Shown piece by piece: positions 12,735-19,869 of a stretch of 19,869 nt of DNA. Under the pieces are notes generated by a model. The model worked only from the letters and a program-made list of their open reading frames with translations. It did not search any database and was not told the origin of the DNA. The translations under genes were made by a program, and so were the position numbers. The number at the start of each line of letters is the position of its first letter. Within the stretch, counting starts at the first letter, position 1. Location: contig JAFUES010000018.1 in NCBI GenBank assembly GCA_017470325.1, forward strand, positions 1 through 19,869, in the 5' to 3' direction. The DNA is from Oscillospiraceae bacterium. Lineage in GTDB: Bacteria > Bacillota_A > Clostridia > Oscillospirales > Oscillospiraceae.

Positions 12735-14304
12735 GGTCCACCTGCGCTTCCTCCCGGTACCAGCCCCGCTCGGGACCGGCCAGACGCCGGGCGGCCTCTT
12801 GCTCATCCAGCAGGGCCTCGACGCGGTTGTCGCCGGTGTCTCGCCGCCGCAGCCGCGCAAAGTACAGCAGCACGCACAGCAGCACCAGGCCCGCCGCCAG
12901 GGTGACGACACCCAGGCCGTCGGCGGAGAAGCGGCGCGCTCCGCCGGTCATGGGATAGACGATATCCGCCGCGCCGAACAGCTCGATCACCACGATCAGC
13001 AGCGGTGTACCATAGCGCAGCATGGCCCGCAACAGGCCGGACTGCCCCAGCCCGCCGGGACGCAGGCGGGACAGCTCCGCCGCCGTGTCCAGCTTCCAGC
13101 CCACCGCCAGACAGGCCAGCAGCGCGCAGAAGGGCATCAGCAGGGTGTTGGTCAGCATGTCCAGCAGCTCCAGCAGATTCCGCCCGAAGATGTTCAGCGC
13201 CGCGCCGCCGTTGAGTGAGGCCCCCAGGGAGACGCCCACCGGGATCGACAGCAGCACGCACACGCCGGTGATCAGCGCCGCGGCCCGGCCCCGGAACACT
13301 TTATAGCGTTGCAGCACGAACTGGGTCACCACCTCCAGGATGGAGATGACGGAGGTCAGGGCCGCGATGGCGGTCATGGCGAAAAACAGCAGGGACAGGG
13401 TCCTGCCCAAGAAGGGCATGTCCTCAAACACCAGGGGAAGCGTGATGAACAGCAGGCCGATGCCGCCCATGCCCAGCTCCTCCGCCGCCGCGCCGGAGAC
13501 CGCCGCGTAGTGAAACAGCGCCGGGAACACCGCAAGGCCCACCAGGAAGGTCAGCAGGCTATCCACCAGGCAGATGACGGCGGTGGAGCGCAGCAGGTCC
13601 ACCCGGCGGCCCGTATAGGAGCCGTAGGCGATCATGGCGCCGCAGCCCAGGGACAGGGAGAAGAAGGCCTGTCCCATGGCGGAGAGCACCCCCGCACCGC
13701 TGAGGGCGGCGAAGTTGGGCCGCAGATAGAAGGCCAGGCCATCGGCTACCCCCTCCCCCAGCAGCAGGGCGTGGCAGAGGATGACTACCAGGATCACCAG
13801 CATGGTGGGCAGCAGGATCTTGGCCCAGCGCTCGATCCCGGCGCGCACGCCGGAGCGGATCACCGCCAGGGCCAGCAGGGCAAAGATCACCGTGTGCAGC
13901 AGCACGTCGCCGGTGTTGGCGGCAAAGCGCTGGAAGTTGCCGGCGTTGCCCACGAAAGAGTTGAGGGCGTACTTGACGGTGAAGCCGCCCAGCAGAAAGT
14001 AGTAGCACATGATGAGCGCCGGGATCAGCACCGCCAGCAGGCCCGCCCAGCCCCAGCCGGGGGACACCGCCTTGAAGGCGCTGACGGGATTGGCCCGGGC
14101 CCGACGGCCCAGAATAAACTCCGAGAGCATGGCCACCGCGCCGATCAGCAGGATGCAGGCCAGGTACACGAACAGGTAGGCCGCGCCCCCGTTGGCGCTG
14201 GTCTTGTAGGGGAAGCCCCAGAGATTGCCCAGGCCCACCGCGGAGCCCACGGCGGCCAGCTCAAAGCCGATGTTGGTCCCAAAGCCGCTTTTTTTCTTGG
14301 CCAC
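12724..14304 (-). CDS. Neurotransmitter:sodium symporter family (NSS/SNF) amino acid transporter
   Basis: The 526-residue LeuT-fold carrier starts FGTNIGFELAAVGSAVGLGN and continues LWGFPYKTSANGGAAY, the unwound TM1 region that holds Na+ and the substrate carboxylate. LeuT and most relatives have arginine where this protein has G in LWGFPY; clostridial members of this branch often share the glycine, so it is probably a subfamily trait. About 12 membrane segments follow, with a hydrophilic C-terminal tail (RVEALLDEQEAARRLAGPER). The start is GTG at 14304, fixed by GGAAGGAGG about 7 bases upstream. It is the first gene of a two-gene operon with brnQ; both likely import amino acids. Substrate not predictable. 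Confidence 0.92.
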   Translation of the reverse strand: MAKKKSGFGTNIGFELAAVGSAVGLGNLWGFPYKTSANGGAAYLFVYLACILLIGAVAMLSEFILGRRARANPVSAFKAVSPGWGWAGLLAVLIPALIMCYYFLLGGFTVKYALNSFVGNAGNFQRFAANTGDVLLHTVIFALLALAVIRSGVRAGIERWAKILLPTMLVILVVILCHALLLGEGVADGLAFYLRPNFAALSGAGVLSAMGQAFFSLSLGCGAMIAYGSYTGRRVDLLRSTAVICLVDSLLTFLVGLAVFPALFHYAAVSGAAAEELGMGGIGLLFITLPLVFEDMPFLGRTLSLLFFAMTAIAALTSVISILEVVTQFVLQRYKVFRGRAAALITGVCVLLSIPVGVSLGASLNGGAALNIFGRNLLELLDMLTNTLLMPFCALLACLAVGWKLDTAAELSRLRPGGLGQSGLLRAMLRYGTPLLIVVIELFGAADIVYPMTGGARRFSADGLGVVTLAAGLVLLCVLLYFARLRRRDTGDNRVEALLDEQEAARRLAGPERGWYREEAQVDHEE

Positions 14305-14348
14305 GGCATTGCCTCCTTCCCTTGGTTTTTTGTATGATTCTGTTATTT

Positions 14349-14377
14349 AGTATATCAAAATATTAAGAACTTAACAA
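14349..14377 (-). promoter_or_regulatory. Promoter of the NSS-brnQ operon
   Basis: On the minus strand TTGTTA (14372-14377) is followed after 17 bases by TATACT (14349-14354), 45 bases before the GTG start. The leader is too short for a riboswitch. Confidence 0.65.
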
Positions 14378-14486
14378 GAAAAGCCAAGGGGCCGGGCACA
14401 AAAACGGCGTTTTGCACGAAAGGGGGCGGCGGCTTTTGTGGTCGATGCCGTTTTGCCTGTTAGCGCGTTGAAGCATGCAGCGCGGC

Positions 14487-14517
14487 AAAAAGCCCGGGCC
14501 TGTGGAAAGGCCCGGGC
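14487..14517 (-). terminator. Rho-independent terminator of the rhomboid-like gene
   Basis: A perfect 10-bp GC stem (14492-14501 with 14508-14517) is followed on the minus strand by TTTTT (14487-14491), 17 bases past the stop codon. Confidence 0.85.
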
Positions 14518-14534
14518 GGTGGCTTGCAGAAGGC

Positions 14535-15365
14535 TCACTCGGTGAAGTGGATGTGGCTGTTGATGTGGTCCTGGCAGAAGCAGTGGTAGCCGGCGCAGCG
14601 GGAGCAGTAGCGGAATTCCAGCTCCGGATTGGTCTTGTCTGTGCGGCCGCAGACGGCGCACTTGTGGGTGTACAGCTGCTGGCCCTGCTCCCGGCGGATC
14701 CGAGCCGACTCCCTGCGGAAGTTCACCGTATTGGCGCTGGGACGGCGGGGCAGGCTCCGCAGCAGGTCGCCGCCGCAGAAGATGAAGAAGTTCAGCACCG
14801 CCACGATGGGCAGGAGCTTGGCCGGGAAGGGCAGGCGGAACACCTCCAGCAGGAAGTAGGCCGCGTCCACCAGCGCCAGCCATTTGATCTTGATGGGCAG
14901 GATGAAGAACAGCAGCACCTCCATGTTGGGAAACAGCACCGCGAAGGAGAAGAACATGGACAGGTACACATACTGGGCGTCCAGCACCAGGCGGGTGCCG
15001 GTGATGAAATACACCAGGAAGCCGTAGACCAGGGTCAGGATCAGGCCTGCGAAGAAGTAGATGTTGAACTGGGGCGTGCCCCACTGCCGCTCCAGGATGC
15101 TGCCGATCCAGTAGTAGAAGTAGATGGCCACGAAGGCCAGCAGCCCGGTGCTGGGCGGGCAGAGGGCAAAGGTGATGATGCGCCAGATCTGGCCCCGAAG
15201 CACCAGAGCCGGGTCGAAGGTCAGGTAGCCGGCCAGCACCGGGTTCACCGCCCCCAGGATCCAGAAGGCCACGTTGGCGATGGCCACATATTTCATCAGG
15301 TCGCGCACGCCGAAGTCCGGATGCTTGCGACAGAAGCGCTCAATATAGTTCATGGGATCTCTCAT
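14535..15365 (-). CDS. Rhomboid-like membrane protein without catalytic dyad, with Cys/His-rich tail
   Basis: The 276-residue protein has about six hydrophobic segments between residues 24 and 195 in a rhomboid/derlin-type arrangement (FWILGAVNPVLAGY, GQIWRIITFALCPPS, YFYYWIGSILERQWGTPQFN). Where active rhomboids carry GxSG the chain reads DAQYVYLSMFFSFAVLFPN (129-147), and no histidine lies in the last membrane segment, so it is probably not a protease. The cytoplasmic tail has C236-x-x-C239, C254-x-x-C257, H261, C262, C264 and H267, a likely two-site zinc module. I start it at 15365, with GGAGAG about 6-8 bases upstream; the open frame before it crosses the promoter and a dispersed repeat. 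It is a single gene with its own promoter and terminator. It may act as a binding or quality-control membrane protein. Confidence 0.8.
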   Translation of the reverse strand: MRDPMNYIERFCRKHPDFGVRDLMKYVAIANVAFWILGAVNPVLAGYLTFDPALVLRGQIWRIITFALCPPSTGLLAFVAIYFYYWIGSILERQWGTPQFNIYFFAGLILTLVYGFLVYFITGTRLVLDAQYVYLSMFFSFAVLFPNMEVLLFFILPIKIKWLALVDAAYFLLEVFRLPFPAKLLPIVAVLNFFIFCGGDLLRSLPRRPSANTVNFRRESARIRREQGQQLYTHKCAVCGRTDKTNPELEFRYCSRCAGYHCFCQDHINSHIHFTE

Positions 15366-15407
15366 GTCGATCTCTCCGATAATGTAAAGTTCTTTATCAT
15401 GCTTTTC

Positions 15408-15436
15408 ATCATACCCTTTTCCGGCTGCAAAGTCTA
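15408..15436 (-). promoter_or_regulatory. Promoter of the rhomboid-like gene
   Basis: On the minus strand TAGACT (15431-15436) is followed after 17 bases by TATGAT (15408-15413), 43 bases before the start codon. Confidence 0.55.
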
Positions 15437-15465
15437 TAAGATTTTGTAAATTCGGGGAGGGGTAC

Positions 15466-15503
15466 GGATTGCCACAGGCCGCAGAGCGGCCTTCGCAATG
15501 ACA
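15466..15503. repeat. Palindromic dispersed repeat (TGTCATTGCGA...TGGCAATCC type)
   Basis: The sequence GGATTGCCACA, GGCCGCAGAGCGGCC, TTCGCAATGACA forms nested pairings: ATTGC (15468-15472) with GCAAT (15495-15499), and GGCCGC (15477-15482) with GCGGCC (15486-15491). Units with this TGTCATTGCGA...GGCAATCC frame are scattered between genes in many bacterial genomes. Here it lies just past the aminotransferase stop and may also act as its transcript end. Confidence 0.6.
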
Positions 15504-15510
15504 GGGGCGC

Positions 15511-16668
15511 TCAGCCCAGCGCCAGCACCGCCTCGCGGATGCGGCGGGCGGCCTCGGCCATGTCCCCGGTGGCATTGGCGAAGGAGAAGCGCAGGGCGCA
15601 GCCCTCCTCCCCGTAGGCGCTGCCGGGCATGCCCACCACACGAGCCCGCTCCATCAGGTACGTGCTCACCGCCTGGGCATCCATACCGGGCAGGTCGAAG
15701 AAGACCCAGGCGTAGAAGGCCCCCTCGGGGTATTCCGCCCGGACGCCGGGGATCTCATTCATGGCGCCGATGAACAGGTCCCGCCGCTGGGCATAGACCC
15801 GGCGCATCTGCTCCATCTCCTCCCGGCAGGAAAAGGCCTCCGCCGCGCCCACCTGCAGAAAGCCGCTGGCGCAGGACATGCTGTGGGAGTAGAGCTTGCT
15901 GATCAGGCGGAAGGCCGGCTCCGGGGCATGGAGATAGCCCAGACGCCAGCCGGTCATGGCGGCGCACTTGGAAAAGCCGTTGACGGTGACGACCCGGTCC
16001 GCCACGGCGGGGCGGGCGCCCATGCTCAGGCTCTTCTCCCCGTAGACGATGGTCTCGTACACCTCGTCGGACAGGAGCCACACCTGCGGGTGGGCCAGGA
16101 GGAAGGCCTCCACCGCCTCCGCCTCGTCCGCGTGGAGGATGCGGCCGGTGGGGTTGTTGGGATAGTTCAGGATCAGCAGGCGGGTCCTGTCCGTGACGGC
16201 GGCCTCCAGGGCCTCACGGGTGATGCGGTACTGCTCCGCGGCCTGCAGCTTCACGTGCACATCCACGCCGTGGGCGGCCCGAACGATGGGCCCGTAGGAC
16301 ACCCAGGAGGGGTCCAGGATCAGAGCCTCCTCCCCCGGATTCAAAAGGGCGTTCACCGTGAGATAGATGGCGTACTTGCCGCCGGGGGTCACCAGGATCC
16401 GGGCGGCCTCCGCATCGATGCCGTTGTCCGCGCGCAGCTTTTCCGCGATGGCGGCGCGCAGCTCCGGGATACCGGCGCTGTCGGTATAGTGGGTGTTGCC
16501 CGCCAGCAGGCTGTCGACGGCGGCGCGGGTGATGCGCGCCGGTGTGTCGAAATCCGGCTCGCCGCCGGCAAGGCCGATGACCGTGGGGTCGGCCTTCTGC
16601 ATCTCCTTGGCCCGGGCCATCAGCGTCACGGAGGCGCTGGGCTGCATCTCTTCCAGAATATGGTTCAT
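15511..16668 (-). CDS. Class I/II pyridoxal-phosphate aminotransferase (aspartate aminotransferase-like)
   Basis: The 385-residue soluble enzyme is predicted to transfer amino groups between an amino acid and a 2-oxo acid. Visible fold-type I landmarks are GLAGGEPDFDTP (32-43), HYTDSAGIPELRAAIA (60-75), NYPNNPTG (168-175, N172), DEVYETIVY (201-209, with D201 and Y204) and the cofactor lysine K234 in GFSKCAAMTGWRLGY. ALRFSFANA near the end holds the carboxylate-binding arginine. The start at 16668 follows GGAGGGG by 5 bases; in-frame ATGs upstream are not better supported. It is transcribed alone, divergently from rlmB. The sequence suits the aspartate/aromatic subgroup, but substrate cannot be fixed by reading. 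Confidence 0.9.
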   Translation of the reverse strand: MNHILEEMQPSASVTLMARAKEMQKADPTVIGLAGGEPDFDTPARITRAAVDSLLAGNTHYTDSAGIPELRAAIAEKLRADNGIDAEAARILVTPGGKYAIYLTVNALLNPGEEALILDPSWVSYGPIVRAAHGVDVHVKLQAAEQYRITREALEAAVTDRTRLLILNYPNNPTGRILHADEAEAVEAFLLAHPQVWLLSDEVYETIVYGEKSLSMGARPAVADRVVTVNGFSKCAAMTGWRLGYLHAPEPAFRLISKLYSHSMSCASGFLQVGAAEAFSCREEMEQMRRVYAQRRDLFIGAMNEIPGVRAEYPEGAFYAWVFFDLPGMDAQAVSTYLMERARVVGMPGSAYGEEGCALRFSFANATGDMAEAARRIREAVLALG

Positions 16669-16698
16669 AGGATCCCCTCCCGTTTTTCTCATGCCTCT

Positions 16699-16727
16699 AT
16701 TAAAAAGGATAGCCGCGCCCGGCGCAA
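16699..16727 (-). promoter_or_regulatory. Candidate promoter of the aminotransferase gene
   Basis: On the minus strand TTGCGC (16722-16727) is followed after 17 bases by TTTAAT (16699-16704), 31 bases before the start codon. Confidence 0.45.
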
Positions 16728-16821
16728 GAAAAATTTTCAATTTCCGGAAAAACTTTTCCCCTGCCGGCGCCAAAAAAATCGCATATTTTGGGAAATGCCC
16801 CTTTCCTTTTACGATATCTTG

Positions 16822-16830
16822 TGCTAAGAT
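16822..16830 (+). promoter_or_regulatory. Extended -10 promoter for rlmB
   Basis: TGCTAAGAT (16822-16830) matches an extended -10 box (TG, one base, TAAGAT) 30 bases before the rlmB start. The matching -35 region (TTTCCT) is poor. The ribosome binding site is also weak (GGGG about 4 bases before ATG), so expression may be modest. Confidence 0.45.
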
Positions 16831-16859
16831 GTATTAGTATCTTTATATCTTGGGGTAGT

Positions 16860-17621
16860 ATGACTTTGGAAAACGAGAGAGGCATCCAGAACGAGATCAT
16901 CGAGGGGCGCAACGCCGTGATCGAGGCCCTGCGGGCCGGGCGCGCCATCGACAAGCTGTATATCAACAAGGGCGAGGTGGACAAGACCCTGGGCCACATC
17001 GCCTCCAAGGCCCGGGATCAGGGCGTCGTGGTGGTGGAGTGTGACCGGCGCAAGCTGGACTTCATGAGCCAGACCCACGCCCACCAGGGCGTCATCGCCG
17101 TGTGCGCCGTGCGGGAGTACTGCTCCGTGGAGGATATTCTGGCCATCGCGCAGGAGCGGGGCGAGGCCCCCTTCGTCATCGTCTGCGACGAGATCAGCGA
17201 CGGGCACAACCTGGGCGCCATCATCCGCTCGGCGGAGTGCGCCGGGGCCCACGGGGTCATCATCCCCAAGCGCCGCAGCGCGGGGCTGACCGCCATCGTG
17301 GACAAGGCCAGCGCGGGCGCGGCGGAGCATATGGCCATCGCCCGGGTGCCCAACATCCCCGCTGCCCTGCGGGATTTGAAGGAGCAGGGGCTCTGGGTCT
17401 ACGGCACCGCCGCCGATGGGCAGAGCGACCTGTGGCACACGGATTTCTCCGGCCCCCTGGCCCTGGTGATCGGCTCCGAGGGCGACGGGATGGGACGGCT
17501 GGTGGCCGAGAGCTGCGACTTCATCGTGAGCCTGCCCATGAAGGGGCGGGTCAGCTCCCTGAACGCCTCCGCCGCCGCGGCCATCACCATGTATGAGATC
17601 CTGAGGCAGAGAAGTATATAA
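16860..17621 (+). CDS. rlmB: 23S rRNA (guanosine-2'-O-)-methyltransferase RlmB-like (TrmH/SPOUT family)
   Basis: The 253-residue protein methylates a ribose 2'-OH in 23S rRNA (G2251 in E. coli RlmB) using S-adenosylmethionine. The N-terminal substrate-binding domain starts IIEGRNAVIEALRAG (13-27). The knotted SPOUT domain shows motif 1 DEISDGHNLGAIIRSAE (110-126, with N117 and R123), motif 2 LVIGSEGDGMG (202-212, E207) and motif 3 SLPMKGRVSSLNASAAAAI (224-242). I use the ATG at 16860; the longer frame upstream lies in promoter DNA. It is divergent from the aminotransferase gene and 60 bases upstream of the acidic repeat gene, with no terminator between. A tRNA target instead of 23S rRNA cannot be excluded. 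Confidence 0.92.
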   Translation: MTLENERGIQNEIIEGRNAVIEALRAGRAIDKLYINKGEVDKTLGHIASKARDQGVVVVECDRRKLDFMSQTHAHQGVIAVCAVREYCSVEDILAIAQERGEAPFVIVCDEISDGHNLGAIIRSAECAGAHGVIIPKRRSAGLTAIVDKASAGAAEHMAIARVPNIPAALRDLKEQGLWVYGTAADGQSDLWHTDFSGPLALVIGSEGDGMGRLVAESCDFIVSLPMKGRVSSLNASAAAAITMYEILRQRSI

Positions 17622-17652
17622 CAGCGCCCCGGCGCTGAAAACAGAAAGAGTG

Positions 17653-17672
17653 CTGCCCCGAAAGGGCAGAGG
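17653..17672 (+). promoter_or_regulatory. Hairpin abutting the ribosome binding site of the acidic repeat gene
   Basis: CTGCCC (17653-17658) pairs with GGGCAG (17664-17669) around CGAAA. The 3' arm overlaps AGAGG, the likely ribosome binding site before the ATG at 17682. A second short dyad, CAGCGCC/GGCGCTG, follows the rlmB stop (17622-17637). Neither has a T-tract, so I read them as possible translation or RNA-stability elements, not terminators. Confidence 0.35.
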
Positions 17673-17681
17673 TATTTGGGT

Positions 17682-19869
17682 ATGGATCATCACGAGCCTG
17701 AAACCGAAAAGAAAATAGAGCGCAGCGACATGTCCGTGGACCAGATCCTGGACGAATACTGGGCGCGGGTGGCCGAGGAGGCCCGCCGGGCCCAGGAGCA
17801 GCGGGAGTATGAGGCTCTGGCCAGCATGCAGAGCGAGCCCCCGGTGCGCATTCTGGACGAGGATGAGGACGGCACGGACGAGGACGGCGTGCGCATTTAC
17901 CGGCCCGGCGCCCCGGCTCCCGCTCCCCGCAACTGGCGGGGCGAGGGGGACTTCGACCTGGTCTACGAAAACGGCGAGAGCCCGGACGGGGACGATGACT
18001 ACGACGACGGGGACGACTGGTACGAGGAGGACGAGGAGGACTTCCGTCCCATGTCCGCCCGGGACATCCTGCGGGAGTACTGGACCGCCAACGCCCCCAG
18101 CTACAAGGTGGAGCTGCCGGAGGAGCAGCCCGCTCCCCCGCCCGCCGAGGACGCCCCGGTGAACGAGGCAGACGCCGAGGTGGGAGAAGAGGACTACGAG
18201 GAGGACGTGGCCATCTACACGCCCATGTCCGTGCGGGATATTTTGAAGGAATACTGGGAGGATAATGCCCCCAGCTACATAGACGTGCCCGAGCCGGAGC
18301 GCGAACCTGAGCCGGAGGGCCAGAGTCTGGAGCAGGCGGTCAGCGGCGAGGCGGGCGAGAGCCTGCGCCCGGTGGCGGCCATCTTCGGGCTGCGGGAGGA
18401 CGCGGAGGCCCCGGCGGCCGAGGAGTCTGCGGAAGCGGCGGCGGAGCCGGAAGCCCTGCAGGCCGAGGCGGAGGAAGAGGAAGAGTTGCCCCCGCCCGCG
18501 CTGAAGGACATCCTGGCCGAGTACTGGGCCATGGCGTCGGAGCTGGCGCCGGTGGAGGACGAGGCTGCGGTTGAGGAAGCCCCCGAGGCAGTCGAGACCA
18601 CGGAAGCCGTCGAGGAAGTCGAAGCCGAAGAAACAGAAGATATTGAGGCCGAAGCCGTGGAAGTCGAGGCCGAGGCTGTTGAAGTTGAGGACGAGCCCGT
18701 GGAAGCCGAGGCCGAAGCCGAGGTGGAGGAAGCGCCCGAGTCGGAAGCGGAGAGCGCTGAAGCCGCCGAAAGTCTCAGCGATATCCTGGCCTCGGCCAGC
18801 CTCTGGGAGAGGCTGCCCGAGGACGAGGAAGCCCGGGACGAGACGGCCGCCCCGGAGGAGGCCGCGCCCGCAGAGGCCGAAGCCGAAGAGGAAGCCGAGG
18901 CGGTCCTGGATGAGGAAGCCGCCGGGGAGCTGGCGGCCCTGGCCGGGCTGTTTGCCGGGCTGGGCAAGCGCCGGGAGCCGGAGGCGGCCCCGGAGATCGA
19001 GGCCGAAGAAGAGGCGGAGGCCCCGGAAGGACCGGAGGAAGAAGCCCTGGACGAGGTCATAGAGGACGAGATCCCCGATGAGGACGCAAGCGAAGCGCCG
19101 TCGGAGGATGAGCTCCTTCCCGAAGAGGACGAAGCTGCGGAAGAAGCGCCGCTTGATGAAATCGACGAGATCACAGAAGACGCACCCGCCGGGGAGGCGG
19201 AGCCTGAAATACCCGCAGCGGAGCTGCCGGAGGAAGAAGCCGGGGACTATCTGGACGTGGAGATCCCGGACCCGGCGCGGAGCTTCGAGGACCTGCAGGA
19301 GCTGCTGACCGAGACGCCGGAGCGCCCGGCCCCCATTCAGGAGCCGGAGGCCCAGAGCGCCGAGAACGCCGGGGGCTACGTCTACGGCGAGACGCCGGAG
19401 CCCACCGTGCGGGAGATCCTGACCGAGTACTGGACCAGCGGCGAGAGCGAGCCCATCCAGGACGCCCAGCTGCGCGCTGAGGCGGACGCCGCCCAGGCGG
19501 AGCTGGAGCAGGCGGCCCAGCAGCGGCCCCTGGAGCAGGCCGAGGTCACCGTATATCAGCCCGCCCCTGTGGAGCAGGCGGCCTACGCCGCCCCCAGCGC
19601 GGAGGATTATCAGCACACCGCCGAGGACCTGGGTCTGACGGTGGACAGCATCCTGGCCGATTACTGGGCCAACATCGCCCCGCGCCCGGCGGCCAGCGCC
19701 GCCCCCGCGGAGGCGCAGACGGCGGAAGATGAGCCCGCCATAGAAGAAAACACTTACGAGCCCGAGCCGGAGCGGTCAATCCCGGCCCGGCGCAGGGTCA
19801 AGGTCCGGCTCGCGGCGACAGCCGCGGACGAGGCCCGGGCCGACGCGGGGATCGACGCCCTCACGGATA
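17682..19869 (+). CDS. Large acidic protein with repeated D/E-I-L-x-E/D-Y-W motifs (3' end outside window)
   Basis: The frame runs 729 codons from ATG 17682 without a stop to the window edge. The product is extremely acidic and rich in Glu, Ala and Pro. A short motif recurs: MSVDQILDEYW (residues 17-27), MSARDILREYW (124-134), MSVRDILKEYW (182-192), LKDILAEYW (274-282), TVREILTEYW (575-584) and TVDSILADYW (653-662), plus a decayed copy LSDILASASLW (365-375). Two copies continue with -NAPSY-. The linkers look disordered. A basic stretch, RSIPARRRVKVRLAATA, appears near the right edge and may precede another domain. No signal peptide or membrane segment is seen so far. AGAGG lies about 9 bases before the start. 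It probably shares the rlmB transcript. I do not recognise the family; the repeated helix-like peptide suggests several docking sites for one partner. Confidence 0.75.
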   Translation, partial: MDHHEPETEKKIERSDMSVDQILDEYWARVAEEARRAQEQREYEALASMQSEPPVRILDEDEDGTDEDGVRIYRPGAPAPAPRNWRGEGDFDLVYENGESPDGDDDYDDGDDWYEEDEEDFRPMSARDILREYWTANAPSYKVELPEEQPAPPPAEDAPVNEADAEVGEEDYEEDVAIYTPMSVRDILKEYWEDNAPSYIDVPEPEREPEPEGQSLEQAVSGEAGESLRPVAAIFGLREDAEAPAAEESAEAAAEPEALQAEAEEEEELPPPALKDILAEYWAMASELAPVEDEAAVEEAPEAVETTEAVEEVEAEETEDIEAEAVEVEAEAVEVEDEPVEAEAEAEVEEAPESEAESAEAAESLSDILASASLWERLPEDEEARDETAAPEEAAPAEAEAEEEAEAVLDEEAAGELAALAGLFAGLGKRREPEAAPEIEAEEEAEAPEGPEEEALDEVIEDEIPDEDASEAPSEDELLPEEDEAAEEAPLDEIDEITEDAPAGEAEPEIPAAELPEEEAGDYLDVEIPDPARSFEDLQELLTETPERPAPIQEPEAQSAENAGGYVYGETPEPTVREILTEYWTSGESEPIQDAQLRAEADAAQAELEQAAQQRPLEQAEVTVYQPAPVEQAAYAAPSAEDYQHTAEDLGLTVDSILADYWANIAPRPAASAAPAEAQTAEDEPAIEENTYEPEPERSIPARRRVKVRLAATAADEARADAGIDALTD
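18556..18766 (+). repeat. Low-complexity GAGGCC/GAAGCC-type tract inside the acidic gene
   Basis: The DNA is an irregular run of GAG, GAA, GCC, GTC and GTG codons coding for Glu-Ala-Val-rich protein (AVEVEAEAVEVEDEPVEAEA). Such tracts readily gain or lose units and keep other frames free of stops, which explains the very long antisense open frames here. Confidence 0.65.

Noticed and set aside
12735..12911. 59-codon N-terminal extension of BrnQ
   Set aside because: It lies entirely within the NSS gene, is Cys/Arg/Pro-rich, and precedes the standard BrnQ N-terminus.
11061..14337. Plus-strand open frames opposite brnQ and the NSS transporter
   Set aside because: They are shadows of GC-rich membrane protein genes. 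The products are His/Gln/Gly-rich and have no supported starts.
14305..14534. T-box, leucine or other riboswitch for the transporter operon
   Set aside because: The promoter lies only 45 bases before the start codon, so the leader is too short. The remaining bases hold the terminator of the rhomboid-like gene and no conserved element I recognise.
16824..19616. Very long minus-strand open frame (about 930 codons) rich in Leu, Gly and Arg
   Set aside because: It is the complement of the Glu/Ala-rich acidic gene and of rlmB. GAG/GCC codons give no stops when read backwards. It crosses two real genes, has no ribosome binding site and matches no protein style.
1..19869. CRISPR array, integrase, complete insertion sequence or replication origin
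   Set aside because: I looked for regularly spaced repeats, recombinase or transposase motifs and iteron clusters and found none that hold up. The 31-bp repeats are too few and too far apart for an array.

Overview
The window looks like chromosomal DNA from a GC-rich clostridium, most likely of the Oscillospiraceae (Flavonifractor / Dysosmobacter / Lawsonibacter kind). The grounds are strong AAGGAGG-type ribosome binding sites, heavy GCC/CTG/GAG codon use, a split two-gene transketolase, clostridial-type transporters and a tRNA-Pro with encoded CCA. This assignment is inference from style and protein resemblance, not from a database match.

Left core segment (1-2662): the C-terminal half of a sigma-54-dependent activator (+) converges on a two-gene transketolase operon (-). 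Two back-to-back terminators separate them.

Accessory segment (about 2663-11040): patchy, partly AT-rich and full of small stress or defence-type genes and scars. In order it holds a solitary AbiEi antitoxin gene (+); a hicBA pair (-) whose hicA carries an early stop; a shortened MNT-type nucleotidyltransferase (-); a 56-residue unknown ORF (-); an Orc/Cdc6-like ATPase (+) bracketed by two nearly identical hairpins; and a translationally coupled partner-switching operon (-) of STAS protein, membrane sensor/PP2C phosphatase and RsbW-like kinase, with no sigma factor beside it. The segment ends with a RhuM-family gene (-) that abuts a tRNA-Pro(GGG). A 31-bp direct repeat (5082-5112 and 9590-9620), with a 13-bp core copy at 3628-3640, marks several junctions. 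I read it as scars of insertion-sequence or cassette traffic beside a tRNA gene.

Right core segment (11043-19869): tRNA-Pro with a promoter buried in a 15-bp inverted repeat; an overlapping amino acid transport pair, an NSS sodium symporter and a BrnQ-type carrier (-); a rhomboid-fold membrane protein without the catalytic signature and with a Cys/His-rich tail (-); a class I aminotransferase (-); then, divergently, a 23S rRNA methyltransferase RlmB-like gene (+), followed 60 bp later by a large, very acidic protein that runs off the right edge. That last protein repeats a short D/E-I-L-x-E/D-Y-W motif six times, plus one decayed copy, in Glu/Ala/Pro-rich filler. It is the least explained object in the window and my best candidate for something undescribed.

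Functional links: the two transporters and the aminotransferase would fit amino acid uptake and transamination. The partner-switch genes form one regulatory output module that reads an extracytoplasmic signal. The RlmB-like gene and the acidic protein are probably co-transcribed.
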